A stretch of 64,000 nucleotides of DNA from positions 50,518,093 to 50,582,092 of the forward strand of contig NC_037669.1 of NCBI RefSeq assembly GCF_003255815.1, in the 5' to 3' direction. Position numbers and translations under genes: made by a program. The stretch comes from Theropithecus gelada. Taxonomy: Eukaryota > Chordata > Mammalia > Primates > Cercopithecidae. The notes below the pieces were generated by a model. The model saw only the letters and a program-made list of their open reading frames with translations. It made no database searches and was not told where the DNA came from. Shown here in pieces: positions 34,265 through 46,199 of this stretch (the stretch's first letter is position 1; the number at the start of each line of letters is the position of its first letter).

Positions 34265-35650
34265 TAGTATTGAGAGAGAAATCAATCATTCATAGAGGGT
34301 TCGTTGTGAGCAGGCTCTGGGACAGGGTCTCTCGCAGTCTTTTCTCCATGTCATTCTTACTGCTAACAGAGCTAGAAAGCTGCTGAGTTCAAGTCTGGCA
34401 TATGTTCCACTGTAACACAACTTCACAGCCTCTCCTAAAATGAATGTGGATTCCTTACAGTTAATAAAGTGCTTTTATATGCACCTTACCTCATGCACTC
34501 TTACGGAGTGCTGTCACCTCTTTGCAATGGACTTTGCAATGTTTCTGAGACCTTGAATGGGGAGTGACAGCTCTGCAGCTGCTCTTTATCCTCAGCTTTC
34601 AGCAGCTTCTCTCTAAACAGGATCACTATTGATGTGAACTTGGAGTTGGATACAGTCAGCATCGGTGGAAGTTAGAGGCAGGTCGCTGCAAGCCCATGTG
34701 GTGTCTTTGAGCAAATCAGAAGACAGCTCCCTTTGCTCAGGATACTTCTAGCTTCCAAAAAAAGTTGTAATCATTATTTTGTTAGAGTGTCCTTTGCAGG
34801 CATCTGCAAAAAAATTACCTCTGTGTGTATGTGAACCTACACTATTATTGATATGAGAGAGACCCACTTAGATGCAGTGACCTTGTGGAAGGCAGAACCT
34901 GAGTGACTTTCATGATTTTCCACACCCCTGCACAAAATGTTTAGAACAGAAAAGTTATGAGTCCACGCAGAAAGGAAATCCATCTGGAAATGGCCACACT
35001 AGGACATATGCATGAACACATGCCATACCCTGGGGGTGACCACGACTGTCCAGGTTTTCCTAGAGTTGCTCCCCTTCACAGGACATTCAGTTCTGGTTCC
35101 CTCTCCCACATCGGCATGCTGGCCTCCCGTCTCTAACACTGTCCCCCTCCTAGTCACATTATGCACCTGTTCCAGGGTATGAAATGTGTTGAGCAATACT
35201 GGGTCCTTTTACAAGTTCTCCTGGGATTGTGAGATGAAGTCCCCGAACTGTGCCCTGGGAAAAAGCCCCCACCGTGATCCTGGGTGGTCTTGGTCTCCAA
35301 CACTCACCACACCCATGTTCCCCTGTGTGGCCAGCGCCACTTCTAATGACAGGGGCGCAGCTTTGAATTATTCCAGCTCCTAAATTTAGAAACATGGATT
35401 AAATCTAAATAAATGGATAGTTATGTAACTTCTTGTTCCTTTTCACTACCCCCTCCCCTTGGAATAATCAGCCTTAATCAGCTAACGATGGGGCCCTGAA
35501 TACAACCCCAATCCCCCGGGAAGCTATGGGGCTTACATAAGGAGTGACATTGGCCGGTGTGTTAGGAGGCTTTAAAATACATTCTCTCATTCTGTCTCCT
35601 CTCTCTTTTTTCTCTTTCTCAATCTCTCCTACTCACCCATACATTCTGAC
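34265..35650. other. Unique sequence
   Basis: No feature recognised in 1.4 kb. No open frame has recognisable domains. Confidence 0.35.
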
Positions 35651-35654
35651 ACAG

Positions 35655-35706
35655 ACACACATGTGCACGCACACGCGCGCGCACACACACGCGCACACAC
35701 ACACAC
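35655..35706. repeat. Alternating purine-pyrimidine tract (AC/CG)
   Basis: 52 bp of unbroken purine-pyrimidine alternation, including GCACGCACACGCGCGCGCAC. An imperfect AC microsatellite. Confidence 0.95.
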
Positions 35707-35709
35707 TCA

Positions 35710-36330
35710 CTCCCCCAAACATGTCCATCAAATGCTGAAGCTGCTTAGCTAGTCTGGGATCAACTATATGCAAGCTGAGAGAAAGGGTTTACTCCTCAGG
35801 AGGTTCAAACTTATCACCTAAAAATAAATCACCTAAATCTGTAAATGACAGCTCATGCAGAAAGGAAGGGGGCTCTTTGTCATAGAATTATAGACTGTTT
35901 GAGGGAAAAGGGAGGGTCAGGAAGGGACATTTGAGAACTTCCTAATCATCAGAACTGTCCAGCAATGGAATGGCTACTCTGAGGAAACAGTGAGATTCCC
36001 GTCACTGGAGGTGAGTAAGCAGAAGTTGGGGATAATGGATAAGGATTCCTGCAATGAGAAGAGGCTGAATGGTGACTTAGCAGGATCTGCTATGTGCCAG
36101 AAATTGTGCTCTACAGGTATTGTAATGAGATGACAAAAACGATTCATCTCACATGCCAAATCCTACCTATTGGGAGTGGCTGCCTGGAGCTCTGGACATA
36201 CAGAAGGATTCTGAGGCTCAGTGAGAAAGAATATCTTGATTGATTAGCAATGTCTGTCATGGCTGTAGGATAAGCGAACAGAAGGTATCGATATGCTATT
36301 TGCCGATGATTTATTTTATCATTTATTAAT
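35710..36330. other. Unique sequence, weak MIR scrap
   Basis: CTATGTGCCAGAAATTGTGC near 36090 hints at an antisense MIR or L2. Nothing else is recognised. Confidence 0.3.
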
Positions 36331-36334
36331 CCCT

Positions 36335-36465
36335 TTGTAGACGAGGAAACTGAAATTCAGAGATCTGCGGTTGGTAAGTGGCAGAGCCAAGATTTGGACC
36401 CAGTCCAGCCAGGACCAGTCTGGCTTCAAAGTCTATGCTCATGGCCACTATACCATTCTCAGTGA
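36335..36465 (-). repeat. MIR SINE
   Basis: GACGAGGAAACTGAAATTCA, GTAAGTGGCAGAGCCAAGAT and TGGCCACTATACCATTCT in antisense MIR order. Confidence 0.75.
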
Positions 36466-36469
36466 CGTG

Positions 36470-37355
36470 AGGAATGGTGCTGGGGCTGAATATACACCAG
36501 CCAGCTGTGTCCCTCATTTGCAAATGCTGTTGGCATTTGAGTTTCAGCCTCTGAGCTGTGGGTTCCAGAAGGTCATCTACTGTATCTGAAGGCTGCTCCA
36601 AGGAGAAGACACATGGGCCACTCTCTGACCCTGGACACACTCACTCCGTCCACCACCCAGCTCTGACTCCCAGCAACACTGGGAAGTGGGCCTGCCATGG
36701 ATGATCATCCTTACAGCACAGATGAGGAAACTGGGGCAACCAAGTATGGGCCCTCTCTCTTCCTTGGATCTTGTGCTTGGTGGCATGTGAAAGCCCAGCG
36801 TTCCTGGCCAGAGAGCACGTTCTACAGCAAATACAGTGCAGAAGGACCCAGCAGGCACCTTGAGCCACAGCAGCCGCTTCTCAGCCCAGCTGCTTCCTGC
36901 CAGCTCCCTAAGGCCATTAGCACCATGCCATGAGTCTTCTGATTGGGTTTCAGGCAGCCCTCCATTGCAGGTGGAAATTGCCCCTCCCCAACCACATGAC
37001 ACCCCACATAGACACCTGTCCCTCCAGGTCTCAAACTGCTAGTGCCACAGCCAGATAACATTAGTACCGCCCTCCTCTCCTGCTGGCCACTTTCCAACAA
37101 TTTCTTACTTCCCTCTCATCAGTGTCCCATCCTTCCTGTGCCAGAGCTCTCTTAGCCCTATCGTTCAGCTTCTGTCCTTACAACTTCCTCTGGGGGAGAT
37201 CTTTTACCCTAGTCCTTGCTAAGAAACAAAGCAATCAGGAGAACAGAGAAGATTTCAAATGCCAAGAACTTAAGCATGCAAAGTCCTAGAACAAGAAGGG
37301 GAACATAGCATGGGGCTGGTCCCTGTCCCAACCTTCCGCTCTCTCTTTTGGTTAG
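36470..37355. other. Unique sequence
   Basis: A short antisense MIR scrap lies at about 36690-36750 (CAGATGAGGAAACTGGGGCA). No gene is recognised among the overlapping frames. Confidence 0.35.
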
Positions 37356-37368
37356 GATGGGGACATTG

Positions 37369-37672
37369 GTCGGGCGCAGTGGCTCATACCTGTAATCCAA
37401 CTTTGGGAGGCCAAGGTGGGTGGATATCCTGTGGCCAGGAGTTCGAGACCACCCTGGCCAATATGGAGACATCCTATTTCTACTAAAAATACAAAAATTA
37501 GCCTGGCGTGGTGGTGGGTGCCTGTAATCCCAGCTACTCGGGAGGCTGAGGCAGGAGAATCACTTGAACCCAGGAGGCGGAGGTTGCAGTGAGCCGAGAT
37601 CACACCACTGCACTCTAGCCTGGGCGACCAAGTGAGACACCATCTCAAAAAAACAAAAACAAACAAAAAACG
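37369..37672 (+). mobile_element. AluS-type SINE
   Basis: GGTCGGGCGCAGTGGCTCAT start and an A-rich tail with CAAA interruptions. Flanked by GATGGGGACATT at 37356-37367 and GATGGGGGACATT at 37673-37685. Confidence 0.94.
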
Positions 37673-37689
37673 ATGGGGGACATTAAGAT

Positions 37690-39685
37690 GACAAAGGCAA
37701 GGCATACACATTAAGGCCACTCAGGACTGTGGCTGGGACCTCAGAGTTAAGTAATCCACAGGGCATGGCTCCTTTTGTATTCTGTCAGATGGTGCCTGAA
37801 TTGTGCAATGCAGAGGGTAGGAGCCATGGCTGTGGAGGTGAGGAAAGGAAACGGGGTGTCTCCTCCCTGCTGAAATTTAACCTTGGATCCTCTTCAAAGT
37901 GTCAAAGACTTTTACTGATGCTGCAGGAGTGCCTCCACGTTTAAGATAAACCCCAAGGTTCACCCTTCCAAAAAGATAAGTCGAGAGTTGGAAGAGGTTT
38001 CTGGTTGCAGCAGAGATACCCTGAACTGCTGCTTCTGGAGTGAATTTGAGCCTTTTATCACAGCTTACTAACTGGAAGCTGCCTGAAAACTCAGTGAGAT
38101 CAGTCATTTCCAAATTCTTGGAATCAGATCACTTTTTGCAAACAAAATCTTTCTGGGAACCCCAGTTCATTAAGACAGAAAAAACCCCACAAGATGTTGA
38201 GGTGGGATGGGTCCCATGACCCCTCTAAAATTGCATACAAAATTATGCATATGCATGAGTTTCCCCTGGCTGGGGTCCCTAGTTATTTTATGTCTCCAAG
38301 GGCTACCTGTCCCAGGAAGGGTTAAGAGGGTCTGGAAGGCCTGCTGACAGTCTAGGATACCAGTGATTGTCACGTCTATTTCTGTTGCCTGCTTGTTTTG
38401 CTGAGCTCTGTTGCTCCAGCTGACGTTTAAATGAGTTTGCATTCGCAGAGCCCACACCAACTGGTGGTGTGGGTGCAGTGGGGGTGGGGGGATTGAGGAG
38501 AGCCCAAACTCAACAGATGGAAGGGGCGTGGCTGCGGAGATTAATGTGGTCCTAGATCACCAGGAGTTGCCTGGGAGCATCCGAAATGCTTTAAAGAGAC
38601 AAAGCAAGGTGCTGCTGGAAGAGCTGGCATGTGAGCGGGACAGCCTAGTTCCAGGCTGTCATCTTCCAGTGTGCTGTGTCCTGGGAGAAGACTCGTTTAC
38701 TCTCTGTTTTTACGTGCACCGTGAGGACCAGTGTTTCCTGAAATGTGAAGATCGTGCCACACGCCATGGCCTTAAATAACATCAGCTCACTAATGGAGAA
38801 AGTGCATCTCTCCTGCTTCCTTTTTTTTTCTTTTAAATGACACAGCCTCAGGAAGTCCTGATAACATGTGCCCCTCCTGGTTCCTTCTGAACCTTTGATT
38901 CTGACCACATCCAGGGTGGAGGCTCAGGGCGGTGCCTGTATCTGGGATACCTCTCTAACCCCTGCCAACCCCCCTGGCAAAGCCCTCGCCACTGGCGAGC
39001 CCTGGGCAGGCCATGGTGCCGAGCTGGACGGTAACACATGTTGTTTCCTGTGCATGGCTGCATTCTAATTATGTACAGCGACACCAGTGCCCTTTCCAGC
39101 AGTGAAGTGAATGAAGTCTTCTAGATTTTTAAGTAATTTCAGTAAAGAATGTGTGTCAGCTTAACACACAACAGTAAGAAAATGTTAGTACAGGAGGCAT
39201 GTGGCTATGACACAAATGTGGAGGTGGAAAAAGCCTGACTGGCTGACCTGTAAGGTTCTAAGTGGCACTGCTACGCTGGATCCCATCCACCTGGACCCCC
39301 GGAGAGGGTCCCAGGGGGCCAAGCCCTCCCAGTGCCTCCAGAGCAGCAGGGGAATGTGGTGGGGTGGGTAAAGGAGATGCTTCTTGGGGTGCCAGGAGAG
39401 CTGTTCTGTGGGATCCATGGAGCCGGGAAGATTGAGGACAATGAAAATCACTTCTGAGTAGCTTAGGACATTACTCTTTCATAAAAACAATGTGGCTTTA
39501 TTGTGAGAATGAAGGCAAATTCACAGCTACTGTGGGCAATATCCCTGGGCCACAGGCAATGTTCATTCCGTCTTTTACCTGGGAACTCCTACCCCGGGCA
39601 GCAGCCTAGACTCTGGATTCTGGCATTAGACCTCCTGGATGCGACTCCTGTGTTACCTGCGTGAACCTGGGGTGCTCCTTTGAAT
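37690..39685. other. Unique sequence
   Basis: Two kilobases without a recognised gene or interspersed repeat. The plus frame 38528-38779 and its neighbours show no family features. Confidence 0.35.
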
Positions 39686-39689
39686 TTGG

Positions 39690-40110
39690 GTAGGGCCCTG
39701 ACTTGCCAGCAAGCGACACAAAACAGGCTCAGCTAACTTCAGTCAGAGATATGGGGCCTTATAGGAAGGATGAAATATAATTCTTGCAGTCAGCATCTCA
39801 AAATCTATGGGATTCAGATGAGTGAACCTAGGCAGCAAGGACCAGAAGACAGTCTTCAATGTGAAGCAGCCTCGGATGTGGCCTGTTTATGTCATGTGAT
39901 TTGAGTGGGGCCAGCCCAGGAGAGAGCATCTGATTGGCCGAGCCCTGGTCATGTGCCTACCCCTTGTCAGAGGAGAGTAGGGCACCTTGACTGACAGCCT
40001 TGACCTGACTGCAGCAATGAGAGTGGGAGATTTCCCAAAGGGAAACGGGGGTGCCCCTCCTAGAAAAAGGGGTGAAGAATGCTAGACAGGCAAGGAACAC
40101 AAATGTGCAC
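39690..40110. repeat. Possible old LTR/MER remnant
   Basis: TCATGTGATTTGAGTGGGGC...GAGAGAGCATCTGATTGGCC has the feel of an old antisense LTR. I cannot name it. Confidence 0.3.
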
Positions 40111-40129
40111 CAGGCCCCTTACTTCCAGT

Positions 40130-40460
40130 ACCTTGGTTTCCCCTTTGTAAACAAGGCTGAGTGTGGCTCAGCCCTTCAGGGCAGCTGAGGGATTCAGTGA
40201 TGTCACACATGTAAGGGTCTGGCTCTCTGTAACTGACACTCCATAAATGTCAGAGATTGGTTTTTAAAATAATTTTTAAAATTAAAAACAGTGCACAAAA
40301 CAGCCACTGTCAGCCAGACGTGAGCCTAACAGATGCCACATGCTCCTTTTGGCTACACCACAGGGGCCTTCAGGTTGGCAGATGTGGGTTCAAATCTGGA
40401 CTCCACCAATGAGTAGCCATGAGGTGCCAGGCAAGTGACCTCAGCCCTCTTGGCCCCAGT
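40130..40460 (+). repeat. Two MIR fragments
   Basis: CTTGGTTTCCCCTTTGTAAA...CACTCCATAAATGTCAGAG, then GGGTTCAAATCTGGACTCCA...CAGGCAAGTGACCTCAGC. Confidence 0.55.
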
Positions 40461-40572
40461 GGTCACTTCTGGCTGCCCGCTCTGCTGGGCACCAAGCCCA
40501 GAGTCTAGATGTCAGCTGTCAATACAGCCAGGCTGGGGGCTGAGGAGCCAGTGGGCGCCTCCCATGGTTCCA

Positions 40573-40675
40573 TGGCTGTCATTTCTGAACATTGGTCTAT
40601 CCGGAGAGGATGTACCAATCAACCATGCCACAAAAATGCAAAGTAACACACCACCCCAAAACTCAGAGGCTGGTG
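40573..40675 (+). repeat. Diverged direct duplicate, copy 1 block a
   Basis: About 78% identical by eye to 42684-42785, sharing CAAAGTAACACACCACCCCA. Confidence 0.7.
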
Positions 40676-40974
40676 GTGGGAAGGCTGTATTCATGCCCCT
40701 AGAGTGAGGTGGGGCCAAGGAGGGGAGGCCTGCCACTCCTGCACCATTCCCAGGGTGCAGAGGTGGTTCTGACCAGAACCACACATCCACGCCAATGACC
40801 AAGGTCCCAAATGCCCCAGATTCCTGAAGCCGGTGACTCAGCCAGGGCTCCCAAGCTTGCTGTTTCTGGTGGACATGGTGGCAGACCAGTCCAAGGGACT
40901 GGGTGAGTGAGGGGCTTTGCACAAGATAAACCACTAGTGAGCGCCTGCTATGCTCTCCACAGCTTCAACCTGCT

Positions 40975-41100
40975 GCCACTGACTCTGAGCCAGAGCACTG
41001 GGACCAAACCCCAGTGCCACTGCCCACAACTCATATGACCTTGGGCAAACCAGTTCCTCTGTGCCATAGTGTTCTTATCTGTAAAATGAGTTCTAATGCA
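40975..41100 (+). repeat. MIR fragment
   Basis: ATATGACCTTGGGCAAACCA, then GTTCTTATCTGTAAAATGAG. Confidence 0.7.
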
Positions 41101-41325
41101 GTTCTAATGTCCAAGGGTGTGAGAAGGGTATCCCAGCTCCAGAAAAGACAGAAAATTTGCCCACCTTTCCTCTGCCTTCTTGTTCTAGCTAGGTCCTCAG
41201 CTGATTGGATGGTGCCTGTTCACATTGGGTGAGGGCAATCTTCTTGAACTTTCTTGAGATGCAGAATTGACTTCAAGTGGCTCCTCTGAACTTCTCATGA
41301 TGTGAAGTAACACTTCCTCATGGTG
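41097..41325 (+). repeat. LTR-like direct duplicate, copy 1 block b
   Basis: About 91% identical to 42999-43141 over 142 bp. It then jumps to a segment about 90% identical to 43424-43487, so roughly 280 bp present in the other copy is missing here. The junction is at CTTCTTGA. Confidence 0.8.
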
Positions 41326-41434
41326 TGCTTATGAGGGTTTAGAGGAGATAAAATTTGTGGAGTACTTAGAACAGTTCCTGGCAGTAAAACAAAACAAAAC
41401 AAAAAGCACTATACAAGCATTGGAAGTGTTTGCT

Positions 41435-41446
41435 ATCTTCTTCTTC

Positions 41447-41483
<37 letters not shown>
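41435..41483. repeat. (CTT)n/(CAT)11 trinucleotide repeat
   Basis: Short CTT units followed by eleven perfect CAT units at 41449-41481. Confidence 0.97.
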
Positions 41484-41632
41484 CTGTCACTCCCATTACC
41501 CCTTTACCAGCGGTGACAACCCTTTGGGTTTCTGGGATGACTTTAAAGGAGAGAAAGACATATCTGGCTTCAAGAGTCTTAGTTTTGTATTTCCCTTGAC
41601 CTCCCTGGAAGCTGAAGGATGCGTAGTGCTGA

Positions 41633-41785
41633 CAGCTAACATTTATTGAGTGCTTGCTGTGTGCCAGGCCCTGTGCTATGCTTGCTGCAGGGATGACCTC
41701 ACTTTAGTCCTATGAAGCAAGTGCTATTATCATCCCTGTCTCCCTTGAGGACTCGAGGCATAGAAAGGTTAGGTCACTTGCTCCC
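41633..41785 (-). repeat. MIR SINE
   Basis: ACATTTATTGAGTGCTTGCT, GTGCCAGGCCCTGTGCTATG and CATAGAAAGGTTAGGTCACT. Confidence 0.75.
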
Positions 41786-41789
41786 TGCA

Positions 41790-42226
41790 TGTGCCGGTCA
41801 GGGCTCGTGGCTGCAGGCATTAAAGCAGAGCTTGGCCTTCTTAAGATGAAAAGGAATTTACTGGAGGGATATCAGGTAGCTCACGGAATCTTCAGGAAGT
41901 CTGGAGAACCAGACTCAGAAAAACAGGTAGGAGCCAGGATGGAGGAGGCTGAGGGGGCACTGCTGAGGGGCCACTCCCATGAGCTGGGAGCACTGACCAG
42001 AACAGGGTGTTTGCCATTGCTGGCTACTGCCACTTCTGTGCATGACTGCTCCTCTACCCCTGCATCTTTGCGTCTGTCATAGCATATTAAGTTTCTGGGT
42101 CGGGGCCCATGATTTGGACATTAGGAAGGAGAGAGAGAGAGGATCTTGCCCTTTTGGATTTTGTAGTGGGAGGTGGGCCCTGCGTTCCCCAAAACTCCAG
42201 CAAGGGGACAGATTCACAATAGGAAG
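41790..42226. repeat. Possible old LTR/MER remnant
   Basis: GTCAGGGCTCGTGGCTGCAG...AAAAGGAATTTACTGGAGGG has LTR-like character. The family is unknown to me. Confidence 0.3.
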
Positions 42227-42231
42227 GGGGT

Positions 42232-42641
42232 TGTATCAGGCTGTTCTTGCATTGGTGTAAAGAAATACCTGAGACTGGGTAATTTATAAATAAAAGAGGC
42301 TTAATTGGCTTATGGTTCTGTAGGCTGTATAGGAAGCACAGTTCCAGCATCAGCTTCTGAGGAGGCCTCGAGGAACTAACAATTATGGCGGAAGGTGAAG
42401 TGGGAGCAGGCATGTCACATGGTGAAAGCAGGAGCAAGTTGGGGAGGGCGGTGCCGCACACTTTAAAATGGCCAGATCTCATGTGAACTCAGAGTGAGAG
42501 CTCACTCATCACAAAAGGGATGGTCCAAGCCACTCATGAGGGATCCACCCCCATGATTTAAACACCTCCACCAGGCCCAACCTCCAGCATTGGGGATTAC
42601 ATCTCAACATGAGATTTGGAGGCAACATCCAAGCCATATCA
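42232..42641 (-). mobile_element. MST/THE1-type MaLR solo LTR
   Basis: Antisense LTR from TGTATCAGGCTGTTCTTGCA to AAGCCATATCA, with ATACCTGAGACTGGGTAATT inside. Perfect 5-bp target duplication GGGGT at 42227-42231 and 42642-42646. Confidence 0.95.
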
Positions 42642-42683
42642 GGGGTCCAAGTAAAGAGGAGCCAGACAGGTGGCTAATGGGAT

Positions 42684-43275
42684 GGCAGTCATCTCTGAAC
42701 CTCAGTCTCTCTGGGGAGGATGAACCAGTCAGCTATGCTCTAAGAATACAAAGTAACACACCACCCCAAAACGCAGTGTCTGGAAACAAGAACCATTTAT
42801 TGCCCAGAATCTGCAAGTGGATGGATTAGGAGAATTTGCTCAGCAATTATGGAGGCTGAGAAGTCCCATGACAGGCTGTCTGCAAGCTGGAGAACCAGGG
42901 AATCCAGCAGGGCGGCTCCATTCAAGGCCAAAGGCCTGAGAACAAAGGGAGCTGATGGTGCAACTCTTAGTTGGAGGCTGAAGGACTGAGAACCTGCAGT
43001 ATTAATGTCCAAGGGTGTGAGACGGGTATCCCAGCTCCAGAAGAGACAGGAAATGTGCCCACCTTTCCTCTGCCTTCTTCTTCTATCTAAGTCCTCAGTT
43101 GATTGGATGGTGCCCATTCACAGTGGGTGAGGGCAACCTTCTTGACTCAGCTGCTGATTCAAATGCCAGTCTCTTCCTAAAACAAACTCACAGGCACACC
43201 CAGAAATAATGTTTTACCAGCTATCTAGGTGTCCCTTAATCCAGTCAAGTTGACACCTAAGATGAACCATCACAA
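42684..43275 (-). mobile_element. ERVL/MaLR-like LTR with flank, duplicate copy 2
   Basis: From about 42830 the motifs CAATTATGGAGGCTGAGAAG, AGACGGGTATCCCAGCTCCA, AGAAATAATGTTTTACCAGC and CCAGTCAAGTTGACACCTAA follow an old LTR read antisense, ending near GATGAACCATCACA. Its middle is the counterpart of 41097-41248. Confidence 0.65.
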
Positions 43276-43279
43276 ATGC

Positions 43280-43585
43280 TCTTGACACCTCTACCTACTA
43301 GCCAGGGGCACCAAGGAATCCTTGGCTTGGATCACCTGGCTGCGGGGGTGTCCGTTGGTCCACCCAATATGCCTGTCAGCTGGCTAAGGAGATGGCAGAG
43401 CAGAAAGATAAAAACTGAGTCCTTGAGAACTTTCTTGAGATGCAGAATCGACTCTGAGTGGTTTCTCTGAACTTCTCATGATGTGAAATGGCAAACCTCT
43501 GCTGTTTAAGCTAGTCGTGGATGCTCTGTTTCTTGCAGCCAAAAACAGCCTCTCTGACACAGTAGTTCTTGGATTGGGCTGTTTC
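43280..43585. other. Unique DNA with duplicated block
   Basis: 43424-43487 matches 41249-41312 at about 90%. The remainder is unrecognised. Confidence 0.5.
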
Positions 43586-43589
43586 AAAG

Positions 43590-43720
43590 GAACGAGATGA
43601 TAATTACAGCCCACACTTCTGGAGGGTTTTCAGGTGATGTCACTTGCCCCAGGTCAAACAGGTAACAACACATTGCTGAGTCAGAATTTGAACCCAGCAG
43701 GCTGGCCCCAGAGAAGCGTC
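43590..43720 (-). repeat. MIR SINE
   Basis: TCACTTGCCCCAGGTCAAAC, then GAGTCAGAATTTGAACCCAG, in antisense order. Confidence 0.7.
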
Positions 43721-43724
43721 GTAA

Positions 43725-45290
43725 CCCACAGCACCAGGCACAGTACAGGAAAAGTGCTTGACTCGTGGCACATACTAAAAAGCAAATCAGTGGCTCTGTT
43801 CCTTTCAAAGTCACAGACGGTCTTGAAAATCTGATTTAAAAACTATAAACCTTAGAGTCCTTCTACCCCCACCCCAATGCACCACCCCACCCAAGTTTGC
43901 ATCCAGTTCCAAGGGGTTGGGGGGGACATACATTTCTCCACCAAAGATGCAGAAGCCTTTGGCACCAGGCCACAGGTGTGGGGTGGGGGAGGAGTCAAGG
44001 TTGCAGTGATAGTGGGCAGGGAAGGACCCCTTAAAATCCAGAATTTTAGCAGGCTATGCCACTGAGAACACATTTGGGAGAGGCCCTTTTGAATGTTGAG
44101 CAGGGATGGCACAAAGTTTTCTTCTCTGGAGCCAATGTTGAATGCCTGGTGGAAGCTGCCTGGGCGCTTGCTATAAAGCAGCTGAGGCTGGGTGCCAGGC
44201 GGTGGTGGGGAGTATGGGATCTCTGTGGTGGTAGGAAGTCCTGCCCACACTGTGCACTTGCTACCCATTGGAAGGGTGCTGGTTCAGAATCAGAGACCTA
44301 GGTTCCAATTCAGAGTTTGTCAGCTGCGGCTGTGTGGCCTCTGATGGTCTCCTGCCCTCTCTGGGCCCTGGCTTCTCTGTTAAATGAGAGGCGGCATCAG
44401 ATGATTTCTAAAGTGCTCTGTTGGCAAGGCCGCTCCAGACTGCCGCGCCCTGAATGAAACCCTCTCTGCTGCACGGCCAGCCCGTGATACCGCGCCTCAA
44501 TCCACAGGAATAGCTGAGCTCGGCATACTCAACTCTCCTCAGCTTTCTCTGCAGACCTCTTCAAGCACACGTCTGGGCCTTCTGGCCCTGAGTCCAAGGG
44601 TAGATGGTCTGAGTTCTCTGCAGACAGCTCACAGGCTCCCCCACAGGGTTCAGGAGTGGTCGGAAGGGCATGAATCAGCTCCACCCCACACGCCCGCCCA
44701 CTGCTGCTGGGACACCCCTCCACACCTCCACCCACCCATGCAGTGCTGGACCTGGGGCACCTTCCCCCTCCCCACTACTTACTTTTGAGACTTCCCTCCC
44801 CATCTTGCACCTGTAGCTCTCTCTGCATTGCTCAGTTTAAAACCCGATAACATTTGATTGCTTTACTCCAAGTGACAGGAGGGCAGGACTGCGTCTAATT
44901 AGCTGTGTAGCTGGCACACACCACCATCCCCAACCCCTTCCCAGCTGCTAGTGCTGGTTATGGGAACCCGGCTGTGTGCCCTTGGGCGAGTCACTGAGGG
45001 TCTCAGAGAGAAGGAGCCTGTGGCTGCCCCCATCAACTGCTCCACCCCCAGGCTCCTCTTTTGCATTCCCACTCCTTGCTCCTCAGAGTTCTTCCCAGGC
45101 TGGGAAAGGCCTGCTTCCTGCAGTGCAACACCAGCAGCATCTTCTCCTGGGAACCCAGCCCAGCTGCGGGGGGCTGGCGGAGCAAGTCTTGGGCAACTTT
45201 GCCTGATGCTAGCTTTTGGGCATAGACAACTTTTCCCAGAGCCTCAGAATTGGGAAAAACTCCCAGTTCCTTCTCAGTGGTTCCCATGGG
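43725..45290. other. Mostly unique sequence, one MIR
   Basis: A sense MIR is seen at about 44285-44430 (CAGAGACCTAGGTTCCAATT, GTGTGGCCTCTGATGGTCTC). The rest lacks recognisable features. Open frames such as plus 44951-45394 show no domains. Confidence 0.4.
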
Positions 45291-45294
45291 AATG

Positions 45295-45420
45295 CCCTGA
45301 GGTGCTGTTAAAATACAGATTTGCAGACCCCCGTACCCCACCAGACCTAATGAGTCAGCATTTCTGGGGCAGGGCCCAGGAATCTACATTTTAACACGTG
45401 CCCCAGGTGATATACAGGAG
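45295..45420 (+). mobile_element. MER5-type hAT DNA transposon fragment
   Basis: TTAAAATACAGATTTGCAGA, GACCTAATGAGTCAGCATTT and GGGCCCAGGAATCTACATTT match the MER5A arrangement. Confidence 0.75.
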
Positions 45421-45825
45421 ACTGATTCAGCTCACATTTCTGCTCCAAAATTCCTTTTGCAGCACCCAACCCCACTTAAACTTCTGGGGTGGGGGATGCT
45501 CCCTCCCACTCAGTGAGCCCAACTCTGCGCAGCCTTGGCTGGGAAAGGCCCTTCTTCCTGGGGTTGCCGTCTCCCACCCCTGGGGGGCCTACTCAGGGTG
45601 TCCCTGCCCCAGCACAGTTCTCAGGGCGTAGGCCTCCTGCCACCCCACCACCGCCGCGTCTGTGTTTCTCTGGCTCAGCCACCTAGACGTTGAGGCTGGT
45701 GCAGAAGGGAGGGCTGCCGGGCTGCCTGCAGGTTACGGTGAAATGAGGAATGGTGGGAGCTGGGGCCAGGCCGAGAGAGACAAAAACAGTTATATAGAAA
45801 ACCAGGGTCAGAAATGGGAAGAGAC

Positions 45826-46110
45826 GCCAGGCACAGTGGCTCATGCCTATAATTGCGGCACTTTGGGAGCCCAAGGCAGCGGATCGCTTGAGCCCAGGAG
45901 TTTGAGACCAGCCTGAACAACATAGTGAGGCCCCATCTCTAAAAAAATAGAAAAATTAGCTGAGTGTGGTGTCACGTGCCTATAGTCCCAGCAACTCCAG
46001 AGGCTGAGGCAGGAGGATCACTAGAGCCAGCAGGTCAAGGCTGCAGTGAGCCATGATCGTGCCACTGCACTCCAGCCTGGGTGACAGAGACAGACACTGT
46101 CTCAAAAAAA
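45826..46110 (+). mobile_element. AluJ-type SINE
   Basis: CCAGGCACAGTGGCTCATGC to GACACTGTCTCAAAAAA. The AAATGGGAAGA target repeat at 45812-45822 and 46187-46197 encloses both the Alu and its purine tail. Confidence 0.93.
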
Positions 46111-46186
46111 AAAAGAAAAAGAAAAAGAAGAAAAGGGAAGGGAAGGGGAAGGGAAGGGAAGGGAGAAAGAGAAAATAAAGGAAAAT
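46111..46186 (+). repeat. GGAA/GGGAA purine tail of Alu
   Basis: The Alu tail has expanded into GAAAA and GGGAA units before the target duplication. Confidence 0.9.
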
Positions 46187-46199
46187 AAATGGGAAGAAA

